Assembly (NCBI GenBank): GCA_024277695.1
Contig: JAJRUR010000185.1
Span: 1-14,098 of the forward strand
Direction of reading: 5' to 3'
Source: Bacteroidota bacterium
GTDB lineage: Bacteria > Bacteroidota > Bacteroidia > Chitinophagales > Saprospiraceae
DNA length: 14,098 bases
Numbering within the stretch: the first letter of the stretch is position 1; every line of letters starts with the position of its first letter. The position numbers and the translations under genes are program-made. The notes under the pieces were generated by a model, which worked only from the letters and a program-made list of their open reading frames with translations, made no database searches and was not told the origin of the DNA. Below are positions 8,001-14,013 of this stretch, one piece after another.

Positions 8001-9871
8001 GAGTCTGTCGAAAAGTCAAGGGACCCCGAAAAATCAAAATTGAGATTTGGGTCATCGATTTTTATACGACCATCCAAAACACCTTCTTGGACATTTCCTT
8101 TTAGACGGATGTCTCGATACAGATAGTCTTTATATGTAAAATCCGTAATGCGCGCGTCAATCAGTGCTTGCGCACTTTGGCGGGTCAGACCACGACCGTC
8201 TTTAATAATGATCTCTCCGCTAAACTTGCCTAGATCCTGATTTGCTGTCCACGCTCCCAAATCAAAGCCCGTCAGATGCATAGTCCCTGTGTACTTGGCA
8301 AGTTCAAAAGAATTAGCCAAATCCAGCTTCATATTCATTTGGGCTTCTCCCAAATCTGTTTTGAGGTCTCCAAATGCGACAAAGTCCTTGTAATATCCGT
8401 CAAATCTTCCTTGAAATACAAAGTCACCTATTTGATAATATTCCTTAGGTGGCTTAAAGCTCGGTATCAACTTATGGATCGTCGTGACGTTGGAGCGAAA
8501 TTCATCTAAGTTGAGATGGAGTCTGGTTTGACTGGGTTTCGTTAGATCTTTGACGCTTATATTTCCTCGCAATACAATATCATCAGCTACCCGAAGATCA
8601 AAATCCTTGAGCTGCATTTTATTGATTTTTCCTGTAGCATGCCCACTGATATATGCCTTGAGTCTATGATTCTTTTTTATAAATTCGTTTTCAGATAGAC
8701 TCGGTACGAAATGCAGTATCTCATCCAAGGCTATTTGGCTGTTGGCTAGATCGACATCAATATGGACTTGATCGACAAAAGAATTGAACGCATCAAAGCT
8801 GGGATAACTCAGCACCATATTGCGCCGGATCCATGAGTTTTTTGTACGAATTGAAGTATTGACAAGGGCGGCTTTGGTGGGCGTAATATAGAGTTGTTCG
8901 GCAGAAAAATTACGCAGTTCAAATCCGCTATTGGTACGAGCTGAAAGTCGCTCTGCTTGTAAGAGCAGCGAATGATCGGACAGTTGGATATTATGAAGAC
9001 TTAGCTGAATATCTGTCAACTCCAAGTGCTTGAAGTCAATGGTTTCTTGTCGAAGACTGCCAGGAGACTGTTTGGCATCCCGATCCCAATATCTCAAAGC
9101 TGCATTACGCAGATCCAGATTTCTGACTAGAATCAAAAAACTATCCTGTGTATCTCCATTGTCTTGATCATCTGAAGACTCCATTGTTTTATTTTCTTCT
9201 TGCTCTGTCTGCCATTTTTCAATATTTACAGCCAGACCATCGACATCTATGGTTTTTATTTCGATCTTTTCCGATTCCATGTTGGGGTTCAGTATTAGGG
9301 CTGCAGAGCTGATCTCTATTTCTTGGAGACTCCCTTTATTCTGATTTTCTATGCGGAATCGACTATTCTTAAAGAATATTTTGGCTAGTTTAAAATCCCA
9401 TTTGGATTCTTTTGACACAGCGGAGCTGTCTGCGTCCGGCTTGGTTTCAAATACTGAAGCCCAATTACTTTTTTTTTCATCCTTGAGTGTGTGGATATCT
9501 ATCACGGCATCTTCCAATGTTATAGATTGGATATATGCTTTATTGCCCAAGATAGTGAGCAAGCTGCGGGCAAGGTCTGTCTCAAATTTGCGTACATAGA
9601 CCATTGTATCACCATGCAAATCCTGTATGTACAGCTCATCTATTTCTAAGCGATTCGTGATATCAAAATCAACATGGCCTATTGTTATAGTAGTCCGGAG
9701 TCGTTCGGAAGCCAAATCGGACAGATAATCCACAGCCCAATTTTGGACTGAAGGTATCTTGAGTAGCACGAAAAAAAAGAGTACACTGGCCAAAATCAAT
9801 CCAAGAATAAGGTAGATAACATACCTGATGGGATGGCGCTTCATGGATTGTATTTCGGTTTTTTCTGTCAC
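5069..9871 (-). CDS. tamB: TamB/DUF490-family translocation and assembly protein (AsmA-like)
   Basis: A very long inner-membrane-anchored periplasmic protein of the TamB/AsmA-like superfamily, thought to bridge the envelope as a beta-groove that moves lipids, and to help outer-membrane protein insertion. One transmembrane helix (about 16-38) is followed by IPSVQNWAVDYLSDLASERL and a long series of beta-rich repeats. The C-terminal TamB domain spans about 1165-1590. It starts around FLALDTDKYHGEAYYG and TGTKLFIPL and includes YIYSYQDFVPRRFAVNRGG and DFNLQFNYRQYRDI; it ends in DLELGSRKIEVGVGLRYSK. The size of 1600 residues is typical for Bacteroidota. The frame opens with GTG (9869-9871); an in-frame ATG at 9842-9844 (codon 10) is an equally good start and leaves the helix intact, giving 1591 residues. 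folP ends 74 nt upstream on the same strand. No TamA/BamA-like gene is adjacent. Confidence 0.92.
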   Translation of the reverse strand: MTEKTEIQSMKRHPIRYVIYLILGLILASVLFFFVLLKIPSVQNWAVDYLSDLASERLRTTITIGHVDFDITNRLEIDELYIQDLHGDTMVYVRKFETDLARSLLTILGNKAYIQSITLEDAVIDIHTLKDEKKSNWASVFETKPDADSSAVSKESKWDFKLAKIFFKNSRFRIENQNKGSLQEIEISSAALILNPNMESEKIEIKTIDVDGLAVNIEKWQTEQEENKTMESSDDQDNGDTQDSFLILVRNLDLRNAALRYWDRDAKQSPGSLRQETIDFKHLELTDIQLSLHNIQLSDHSLLLQAERLSARTNSGFELRNFSAEQLYITPTKAALVNTSIRTKNSWIRRNMVLSYPSFDAFNSFVDQVHIDVDLANSQIALDEILHFVPSLSENEFIKKNHRLKAYISGHATGKINKMQLKDFDLRVADDIVLRGNISVKDLTKPSQTRLHLNLDEFRSNVTTIHKLIPSFKPPKEYYQIGDFVFQGRFDGYYKDFVAFGDLKTDLGEAQMNMKLDLANSFELAKYTGTMHLTGFDLGAWTANQDLGKFSGEIIIKDGRGLTRQSAQALIDARITDFTYKDYLYRDIRLKGNVQEGVLDGRIKIDDPNLNFDFSGSLDFSTDSPSYDFTADIVRIDLRKLHLTDRQIVIKGKADFNATNLSLEEMDGDFVFSDFQLMLDDTASFAFDTVHLISTFTSGQEKTLEVDSDVLYLNMEGRFLLDKMHITLLRLLEKNYADFYKRLGMRSYLDGIAQADQHFDFYLNIKNSKGLTTALHLPLDTIRDFQVDGSYYDDEGYLRWTSYTDYLKMEDIEFFGLGVNSEQADGVLTADLAVDRIVYADKYVAKSFNFEQRLTADSLYFNLNTGGLEQVIENLNIGGRIFLEGEHFGLRLDAQDLAILNELWHIDPDNKTLFSKNFIRSEKVFLTNGKEYFYFNTQDDQGVEIGTKNFDLDLLNDLWVYDKLTFEGPFEFKVKNDNVFELENFEANVHMDSLWINRDYYGLLDITTQMRGIKMPIDINLVIDDVEKDLTASGVFIPRGFGKPAATADMLDVQIILDNYPAKMVEYWIGEGVENTKGHVDVKLNINGPMSNLQMNGLGKLKGVETKVIYLGTTYKTSDAQVKISSNLLDVTGGELIDKYGNRAQVTGGLTHNLMRDIGLDVSVHGQHFLALDTDKYHGEAYYGHAIGEMDVRFDGLIDAPNIRIEGKPTTGTKLFIPLEESIRDEEVSFVAFDHQIGRQKEAEERAERLKIKGVNIHMDLDVDSRSEIKIIMDEQESNVITGRGNGNFKILMNRSGDFNIYGDYIVQSGDYIYSYQDFVPRRFAVNRGGTIRWTGDPFNAQMDITADYVTSTSIYTFVEEFFPTNANSQLRDEARRNQRVKVIMLIDGPLLKPNINFDLQFPNLPSGQLGNYITAKVNSLQSEPNLLNMQVFGLLLTGGFLPETNLVSSIINTENAFNTVTDFITSQLSQYISQLLSDAITDISFVSDFNLQFNYRQYRDIIANQNDEIYQVNPEIGLFEGKILLTGGAYFINSQGVNGSYVANDFKFEYNITSDGRFKVRVYQLSDLELGSRKIEVGVGLRYSKTFDRLLGKKPEDEE

Positions 9872-9886
9872 TTGATTAAATCTCTA

Positions 9887-9894
9887 CAAATATG
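9887..9894 (-). promoter_or_regulatory. Possible -7 promoter element of tamB
   Basis: The minus strand reads CATATTTG, one mismatch (first base) from TAnnTTTG. It ends 15 nt before the GTG and 42 nt before the alternative ATG at 9844. If it is used, the very short leader to the GTG argues mildly for the ATG. A TTTTTG at 9919-9924 is upstream, but the 24-nt spacing is longer than usual. Read-through from folP could also serve tamB. Confidence 0.3.
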
Positions 9895-9945
9895 ACGTAA
9901 ATTATTGGCTTGCTTGCTCAAAAAGCATAGTGATTTAACGATAAT

Positions 9946-10779
9946 TTAACCGGAGTTTTGAATTTTTTCGTACAATCGAATGAGCTGTACGGCCTCAGGC
10001 ACATCGTGGACTCGTAGGATTTTTGCCCCTTGAGTCAGTGCATACATCTGCAAAGCTAGCGTACCGGGCAGTGCATCTTGGACTGAGATATCCAGTGTCC
10101 TATACACCATAGCCTTACGCGAAACCCCTACCATCAGAGCTGTATCCAATACTTCGAATATCGACAAATCTTTCATAAGCCGAAAATTATCTCTTTGGCT
10201 CTTGCCAAAACCAAATCCGGGATCAATGATGATATCGTACAAGCCCAATTGGAGCATTTGGCGCATTTGCGTGATAAAAAACTCAAGAATCTCTTTGGAC
10301 ACATCACTATAAGTCGGTCGATCCTGCATCGTTTGGGGCATACCCTGCATATGCATCAATACGTAAGGAGCTTGATACTCCACTGCCATTCTCCATAAGG
10401 CATCTGTATCTCGTCCTCCTGTGATGTCATTGATCATATGCCATCCTAGTTGGAGACAATATTCTACCACTTTGGGCTGATAGCTATCTATCGAAAAAAT
10501 AGCTTGTGGGAATCGATCAACGAGCTCATCGGCTACGAGAGCGAGTCGCTCCATCTCCAATTCTGCACTCAATCCCTTAGCCCCCGGTCTGGATGAAGCT
10601 GCTCCGATATCGATGATCGTCGCTCCTGCCCGGAGCTGCGTCTCGATTTTGTGGATAATGTTTGATCTTGTAAGCTCCTTTTGACCATCGTAAAAAGAAT
10701 CCGGTGTGATATTGACGATTCCCATCACGATCGGCCGGCTCAAGTCCAATAGCTTTCCGCGTGCATTTAGTATACTCAC
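9946..10779 (-). CDS. folP: Dihydropteroate synthase FolP
   Basis: Joins 6-hydroxymethyl-7,8-dihydropterin pyrophosphate with p-aminobenzoate to make 7,8-dihydropteroate in folate synthesis; this is the sulfonamide target. The 277-residue TIM barrel has all signatures in order. They are MGIVNITPDSFYDG (19-32, Asn23), IIDIGAASSRPGA (55-67, Asp57, Arg64) and SIDSY (Asp98), then INDITGG (116-122), DPGFGFGKS (186-194), SRKAM (220-224) and RVHD (256-259). The start codon is GTG at 10777-10779. No in-frame ATG precedes the conserved GKLLDL segment, and the next one (codon 19) falls inside the first signature, so GTG is well supported. tamB follows after 74 nt on the same strand. The divergent M23 gene begins 76 bases away; no clear TAnnTTTG for folP is seen in between. 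Confidence 0.97.
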   Translation of the reverse strand: MSILNARGKLLDLSRPIVMGIVNITPDSFYDGQKELTRSNIIHKIETQLRAGATIIDIGAASSRPGAKGLSAELEMERLALVADELVDRFPQAIFSIDSYQPKVVEYCLQLGWHMINDITGGRDTDALWRMAVEYQAPYVLMHMQGMPQTMQDRPTYSDVSKEILEFFITQMRQMLQLGLYDIIIDPGFGFGKSQRDNFRLMKDLSIFEVLDTALMVGVSRKAMVYRTLDISVQDALPGTLALQMYALTQGAKILRVHDVPEAVQLIRLYEKIQNSG

Positions 10780-10820
10780 TTCGTCGGTCTTTAACTTTTT
10801 TTAATAATACAGAATAAGAT

Positions 10821-10828
10821 TATATTTG
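10821..10828 (+). promoter_or_regulatory. -7 promoter element of the M23 peptidase gene
   Basis: The plus strand reads TATATTTG, an exact TAnnTTTG match, ending 27 nt before the ATG at 10856. This placement shows that the longer open frame, which begins at a TTG inside this element (10826), does not give the real start. No good -33 TTTG is seen; a T-run lies at that distance. Confidence 0.6.
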
Positions 10829-10855
10829 TATTGCCGTTCATTACTCAAAGCATTT

Positions 10856-12157
10856 ATGAAACAAACTCGCACTACCTTACTTCTCTATCCATTGATTTTG
10901 TTCTTCGTTTTGAGTTGTAAGGACCCACAAAATAAACAGAATTTGCTTCATCATGATCATGATCTGTGCAAAGATGCCAAAATTGAATTTGGATTTAATA
11001 CGGAAGACTATCACATACTCCCCGATACCATTCGACCCAATGAGTTTTTGGCAGATATCCTGCTTCGCCACGGCATCTCATATAGCGCCATAGACAAAAT
11101 AGCAAAAAATGCCTCCGATGTGTACGATGTGCGCAATCTTCGCAAACACAAAACTTATGCTCTTGTTTACAAGGACAGTTGTGCCCTGCCCGAATACTTT
11201 GTCTATCGACCTAGTGCATACCGATATATTATGTATAGTTTGCAGGATTCTTTTAAGACGATAGTGGTAGAGCATCCGGTCGATATAGAAGTCAAAATGG
11301 CATCCGGAATCATTCAGTCTTCCTTGTGGAATGCCATGGTAGATAACGATCTACCTTATAGTCTAATCGCTCAGTTGGAAGATGCATTGGCTTGGTCGAT
11401 AGATTTTCATCATATCCTCAAGGGAGATGCATTTAAAGTGATATATGAGCAAGAATTTATCGATGGGCAAAGCGTTGGGATAGGTAAGCTACTCGCTGCA
11501 TATTTTAAAAATTATAATAATGCGTATTATGCCATATATTTTGAAAACGAGAAGCACCACGGCTACTTTGATGAGCAAGGTCGGTCGATGAAAAAGGCAT
11601 TTCTCAAAGCTCCAGTCAAATATTCTAGAGTATCATCCGGTTACAATCTGCGTCGTCGCCATCCGATCCTCAAACGGGTAAGACCACACTTGGGTACGGA
11701 TTATGCTGCACCTTACGGCACACCGATTATGGCAGTGGCTGACGGAGTTATCAGCAAGGTGGGCTATACAAAAGGTAATGGCAATTATGTCAAAATCAAA
11801 CATGACCGGACCTATTCGACCCAGTACCTGCACATGAAGCGATTTGCTAAAAATATCAAGCCCGGTGTACACGTAAAGCAAGAGCAAATCATCGGCTACG
11901 TGGGATCCACCGGACTGGCCACCGGACCTCATGTCTGTTTTAGATTTTGGAAAAATGGAAAACAAGTAGATCATCGGCGCGAAAAACTTCCCCCTCCCGA
12001 GCCTATGCCTGACGAAGCCTTACCTCAATTCTATAAGGTCAGAGATGATGTGATGGCAAAATTACAGTCTATTCCGCTTCCCGAATTGGTCCATCGCGAG
12101 CGAGATCTTCCAAAAATGGAAGAAGATACGACTGCTGACAAACGCTCTGATATCTGA
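10856..12157 (+). CDS. M23-family (LytM-type) peptidase, predicted lipoprotein
   Basis: A cell-envelope zinc metallopeptidase expected to cut peptidoglycan cross-links, or to act as a non-catalytic regulator of wall enzymes. Translation is taken from ATG 10856 (433 residues): MKQTRTTLLLYPLILFFVLS then Cys21 forms a lipoprotein signal peptide with a VLSC lipobox. The N-terminal half (about 40-250), with FLADILLRHGISYSAIDKIA, resembles the OapA/Csd3-like regulatory domains of MepM-type endopeptidases. The LytM domain (about 255-380) has PHLGTDYAAPYGTPIMAV, with zinc ligands His278 and Asp282, and QYLHM with His326. In the final motif the usual HLH reads His359-Val-Cys361 (TGPHVCFRFWKNGKQVD), so the third zinc ligand would be Cys. 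A proline-rich tail (379-384) precedes a short helical C-terminus. The gene is alone in its unit, divergent from folP. Confidence 0.92.
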   Translation: MKQTRTTLLLYPLILFFVLSCKDPQNKQNLLHHDHDLCKDAKIEFGFNTEDYHILPDTIRPNEFLADILLRHGISYSAIDKIAKNASDVYDVRNLRKHKTYALVYKDSCALPEYFVYRPSAYRYIMYSLQDSFKTIVVEHPVDIEVKMASGIIQSSLWNAMVDNDLPYSLIAQLEDALAWSIDFHHILKGDAFKVIYEQEFIDGQSVGIGKLLAAYFKNYNNAYYAIYFENEKHHGYFDEQGRSMKKAFLKAPVKYSRVSSGYNLRRRHPILKRVRPHLGTDYAAPYGTPIMAVADGVISKVGYTKGNGNYVKIKHDRTYSTQYLHMKRFAKNIKPGVHVKQEQIIGYVGSTGLATGPHVCFRFWKNGKQVDHRREKLPPPEPMPDEALPQFYKVRDDVMAKLQSIPLPELVHRERDLPKMEEDTTADKRSDI

Positions 12158-12175
12158 GATCCTCAGAGGATGCCC

Positions 12176-13048
12176 CTATTTGGTAAAATCCAAAAACACA
12201 CCTACCGTATAAGATGGATTAGCAAAAATGAGCTCACCTCGAAAAGCGGAAGCATATCCCACATTAAATCCGATTTTGGATGTAAGATAATAAGAAAGTT
12301 CTGCACCGTAACTCGTGTATTCGCTATTGTTAGCAAAAATACTCGTACTGTTGACCTGAGCGGCAGTAGCTCCATTTTTAAAGGACTCTACTCCTGTAAG
12401 TCGCCCCACAATCCAAATTTTACGATCCAAAAAACCTGCACCAAACTCTAATCCATAGCGAAATTCGTCAGAAAAATCATTGGTTCTGTTATTGACACCC
12501 ATCATCACATTCGTATAGAAGGTTACACGCTTTGTGCTGAAACTTGTGCCGGCATCAAAACTCAACATTTGGTTAAACTCTCCGTCTCCTGTTTGTAAGT
12601 TTTGTTGACTGCCTCCTGAACTATTGCCCAAAGGCAAGCCCAAGGTCAAAGTAACTGCAGTCTTAATACTGCCTTGAGGGGTCAAACTGTATTTCAGTCC
12701 AATATCCGTATCACCTATAGTATTGATCGCATCACCGGCTATCAGAAGATCTCCGGTAGTACCCGAAACTACATTATTGACATAAGCTCTACTCAAAAAT
12801 GGAAAATAAACTACTAGCCCTAATCGATTTGTCAGACCGTACTCCGTATATATACTTGTATTAAAAATACCACTCGTGATATTAGGATCAATCTGTCCTG
12901 CATCGGTATAGTGCCGGTCTGATATTAGCCACCACTCGGATAGCTTGAAGTAAAAACCGCCTTTGGGTACAGGCCATCCTCCTCCTGCATAGCTCCAAGA
13001 AGAAAAAGTATATAACGCTAGAATTATAAAGATCACTTTTTTTGTCAT
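12176..13048 (-). CDS. Outer-membrane beta-barrel protein, XagA-like
   Basis: Predicted outer-membrane protein of 290 residues. ATG 13048 is chosen because it opens a clear signal peptide (MTKKVIFIILALYTFSSW, SYA, then GGGWPVP) and lies 10 nt after the upstream stop; the frame is open further upstream but only over that upstream gene. The mature part is made of alternating short strands with aromatic girdles (FYFKLSEWWLISDRHYT, TEYGLTNRLGLVVYFPF, IGDTDIGLKYSLT, ELSYYLTSKIGFNVGYAS) and ends in VGVFLDFTK, a barrel-like last strand. GLPLGNSSGG and QTGDGEFNQ are loop-like. It resembles, from memory, Bacteroidota proteins labelled XagA or 'transporter'; no transport activity can be inferred. It is the second gene of a pair with the DM13 lipoprotein and probably shares its promoter. 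The end is convergent with the M23 gene, 18 bases away. Confidence 0.85.
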   Translation of the reverse strand: MTKKVIFIILALYTFSSWSYAGGGWPVPKGGFYFKLSEWWLISDRHYTDAGQIDPNITSGIFNTSIYTEYGLTNRLGLVVYFPFLSRAYVNNVVSGTTGDLLIAGDAINTIGDTDIGLKYSLTPQGSIKTAVTLTLGLPLGNSSGGSQQNLQTGDGEFNQMLSFDAGTSFSTKRVTFYTNVMMGVNNRTNDFSDEFRYGLEFGAGFLDRKIWIVGRLTGVESFKNGATAAQVNSTSIFANNSEYTSYGAELSYYLTSKIGFNVGYASAFRGELIFANPSYTVGVFLDFTK

Positions 13049-13058
13049 CACGAGATAT

Positions 13059-13748
13059 TTAGTCTTCAAATTTGCCGTCACCGACCTTGACATTAAATGG
13101 TTTACAATAGTACAACAGATAGTCATAGTCTGTCAGCTTGACTTCGCTAGGAAGTTCATAATCATGTGCTCCGCTAAAAACAGATACGGCACCAATCTCA
13201 TAAGCTCCTGCTGTCGTATTGGGATTATTGGTCAGATAGACATATAGACCCGGTAAGGCTGTTGAAGCCTTGTAGTTTTCTGCCAAAGAAAGCTTCAGAA
13301 ATCCTCCCTCCATTTCTTGGAGTACTGCATCCCCCTCTAGCAGATACGAACTCGTGGTCTTGACGATCGCCTTGCGCTCTTTGAGATTGTTCACTGTGGA
13401 GTTTCCGATCACACATGGCACTTCATCTTGTACAGCTTCACCGGATGGTGCAATCCCTTTGACCCCGATACGCACGACACCTACTGCAAGTGCAGTGGCA
13501 TTACCATCAGGATCGATACGCATCAGATCAGGATCCGAGGTATTCCACTCAAGAGTTATCACTTCTTCTTTTCCGACATGATTAAGAAATAATGCCTCAA
13601 AAGTATAGTTTGTATTGATCTCCATGGTATCTATTGCATTGGTGATACGCAGCACGGGATCTACCCGATCGTCAATAATATCATCACCAATACAAGAAAG
13701 GAAACTCCATACGATAGCCCAAAGTATTGCTCTAGAAAAAATGTTCAT
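13059..13748 (-). CDS. Lipoprotein with Ig-like (Big_2-type) and DM13 domains
   Basis: A 229-residue predicted lipoprotein. Residues 1-18 are a short hydrophobic signal ending in FLS before the lipid-modified Cys19, and IGDDIIDD follows. Residues about 33-98 look like a bacterial Ig-like domain (VITLEWNTSDPDLMRIDPDG, ATALAVGVVRIGVKG). Residues about 128-228 match the DM13 pattern: GDAVLQEMEGGFLKLSLAEN, then LPGLYVYLTNNP, AYEIGAVSVFSGAHDYELP and YDYLLYYCKPFNVKVGDGKF. Cys215 is in the position conserved in DM13 and predicted in the literature to be redox-active. DM13 is linked to cytochrome-b561/DOMON-type electron transfer in eukaryotes; in bacteria its role is unknown. The gene is directly upstream of the beta-barrel gene, and its -7 element is at 13788-13795. 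Export to the outer membrane or surface is an inference from the lipobox. Confidence 0.85.
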   Translation of the reverse strand: MNIFSRAILWAIVWSFLSCIGDDIIDDRVDPVLRITNAIDTMEINTNYTFEALFLNHVGKEEVITLEWNTSDPDLMRIDPDGNATALAVGVVRIGVKGIAPSGEAVQDEVPCVIGNSTVNNLKERKAIVKTTSSYLLEGDAVLQEMEGGFLKLSLAENYKASTALPGLYVYLTNNPNTTAGAYEIGAVSVFSGAHDYELPSEVKLTDYDYLLYYCKPFNVKVGDGKFED

Positions 13749-13755
13749 AGGTAGA

Positions 13756-13929
13756 TTATTTTTTTTTGATTGAACTCAAAATCATACCAAATATATGCAC
13801 AAAATATTTAATGAGTTGCCCGATTGATTTTGCAGCTACCCTTTCTACGGTTTGTCCGATAGACAACTGAATCCCCTTTTCCGCACTTTCCGCTTTGGGA
13901 TCTACCTGCCACCAACTGCCTGCATCTCT
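13756..13929 (-). other. Orphan open frame without a normal start: decayed gene, small gene or leader
   Basis: After an in-frame TGA (13930-13932) the minus strand stays open for 57 codons to a TAA at 13756-13758, which ends 7 nt before the DM13 ATG. The translation looks protein-like: SWWQVDPKAESAEKGIQLS, then IGQTVERVAAKSIGQLIKYF, ending IKKK, with an amphipathic helix and a basic tail. No ATG opens it except a very late one. A TTG at 13864-13866 would give 36 residues. An ATG at 13923-13925 is in a different frame and stops after 7 codons. It could be the tail of a broken gene, a small peptide gene, or just unstopped leader RNA; chance openness at this length is not rare. Confidence 0.25.
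13788..13795 (-). promoter_or_regulatory. -7 promoter element of the DM13 lipoprotein/beta-barrel pair
   Basis: The minus strand reads TATATTTG, an exact TAnnTTTG match, ending 39 nt before the DM13 ATG. It is the third identical copy in this window. It lies inside the orphan open frame at 13756-13929, so the pair may have two promoters: this one and the stronger-looking one at 13975-13982. Confidence 0.5.
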
Positions 13930-13974
13930 TCAAACTCTATCCTGTACTACTGTTAGTACGGTCTATCTCTGCTG

Positions 13975-13982
13975 CAAAGATA
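13975..13982 (-). promoter_or_regulatory. Strong-looking -7 promoter element (TATCTTTG followed by CA)
   Basis: The minus strand reads TATCTTTGCA, the exact TAnnTTTG consensus with the CA extension often seen before highly expressed Bacteroidota RNAs. A TTTCG at 14002-14006 is 19 nt upstream, the right spacing for a -33 element with one mismatch from TTTG, and the spacer is almost pure A/T. The start would be near 13970, giving a leader of about 220 nt before the DM13 ATG, or a separate small RNA. Confidence 0.6.
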
Positions 13983-14013
13983 GTATATTATTTTTTTTAA
14001 TCGAAATTTCACA

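Larger units (their letters stand above)
13749..14013. other. Gene-poor region: strong left-facing promoter, hairpin and long leader
   Basis: No confident gene is seen here. The region holds two minus-strand promoter elements (13788-13795 and 13975-13982) and the orphan open frame (13756-13929). It also has a perfect hairpin, GTACTA-CTGT-TAGTAC (13944-13959), within the first 30 transcribed bases of the upstream promoter. ATCCC and GGGAT also face each other in the middle (13873-13902). The stretch could be the 5' leader of the DM13 message or a separate small RNA. It does not match the core motifs of tmRNA, RNase P RNA or SRP RNA that I can recall. No tRNA-like cloverleaf or T-loop is visible. 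Confidence 0.4.

Noticed and set aside
10826..10855. Ten-codon upstream extension of the M23 gene starting at TTG
   Set aside because: The TTG is the last part of a TATATTTG promoter element, and the extension would put the lipobox Cys at residue 31 behind a non-signal-like start. ATG 10856 gives a normal lipoprotein signal.
12154..12171. Small hairpins between the M23 and beta-barrel genes (CTGAG-ATC-CTCAG and ATCCT-CAG-AGGAT)
   Set aside because: The two 5-bp stems overlap and exclude each other and have no T-run, so I do not call a terminator.
13049..13126. 26-codon upstream extension of the beta-barrel protein
   Set aside because: It overlaps the end of the DM13 gene and would bury the signal peptide; ATG 13048 follows the upstream stop by 10 nt and opens the signal directly.
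13858..13967. GATAGAC/GTCTATC 7-base inverted repeat spanning 110 bases, suggestive of a closed 6S-like RNA
   Set aside because: A 7-base match at this distance is expected by chance, the sides do not extend, and an outer GCAGC/GCTGC pair would use promoter bases that are not transcribed.
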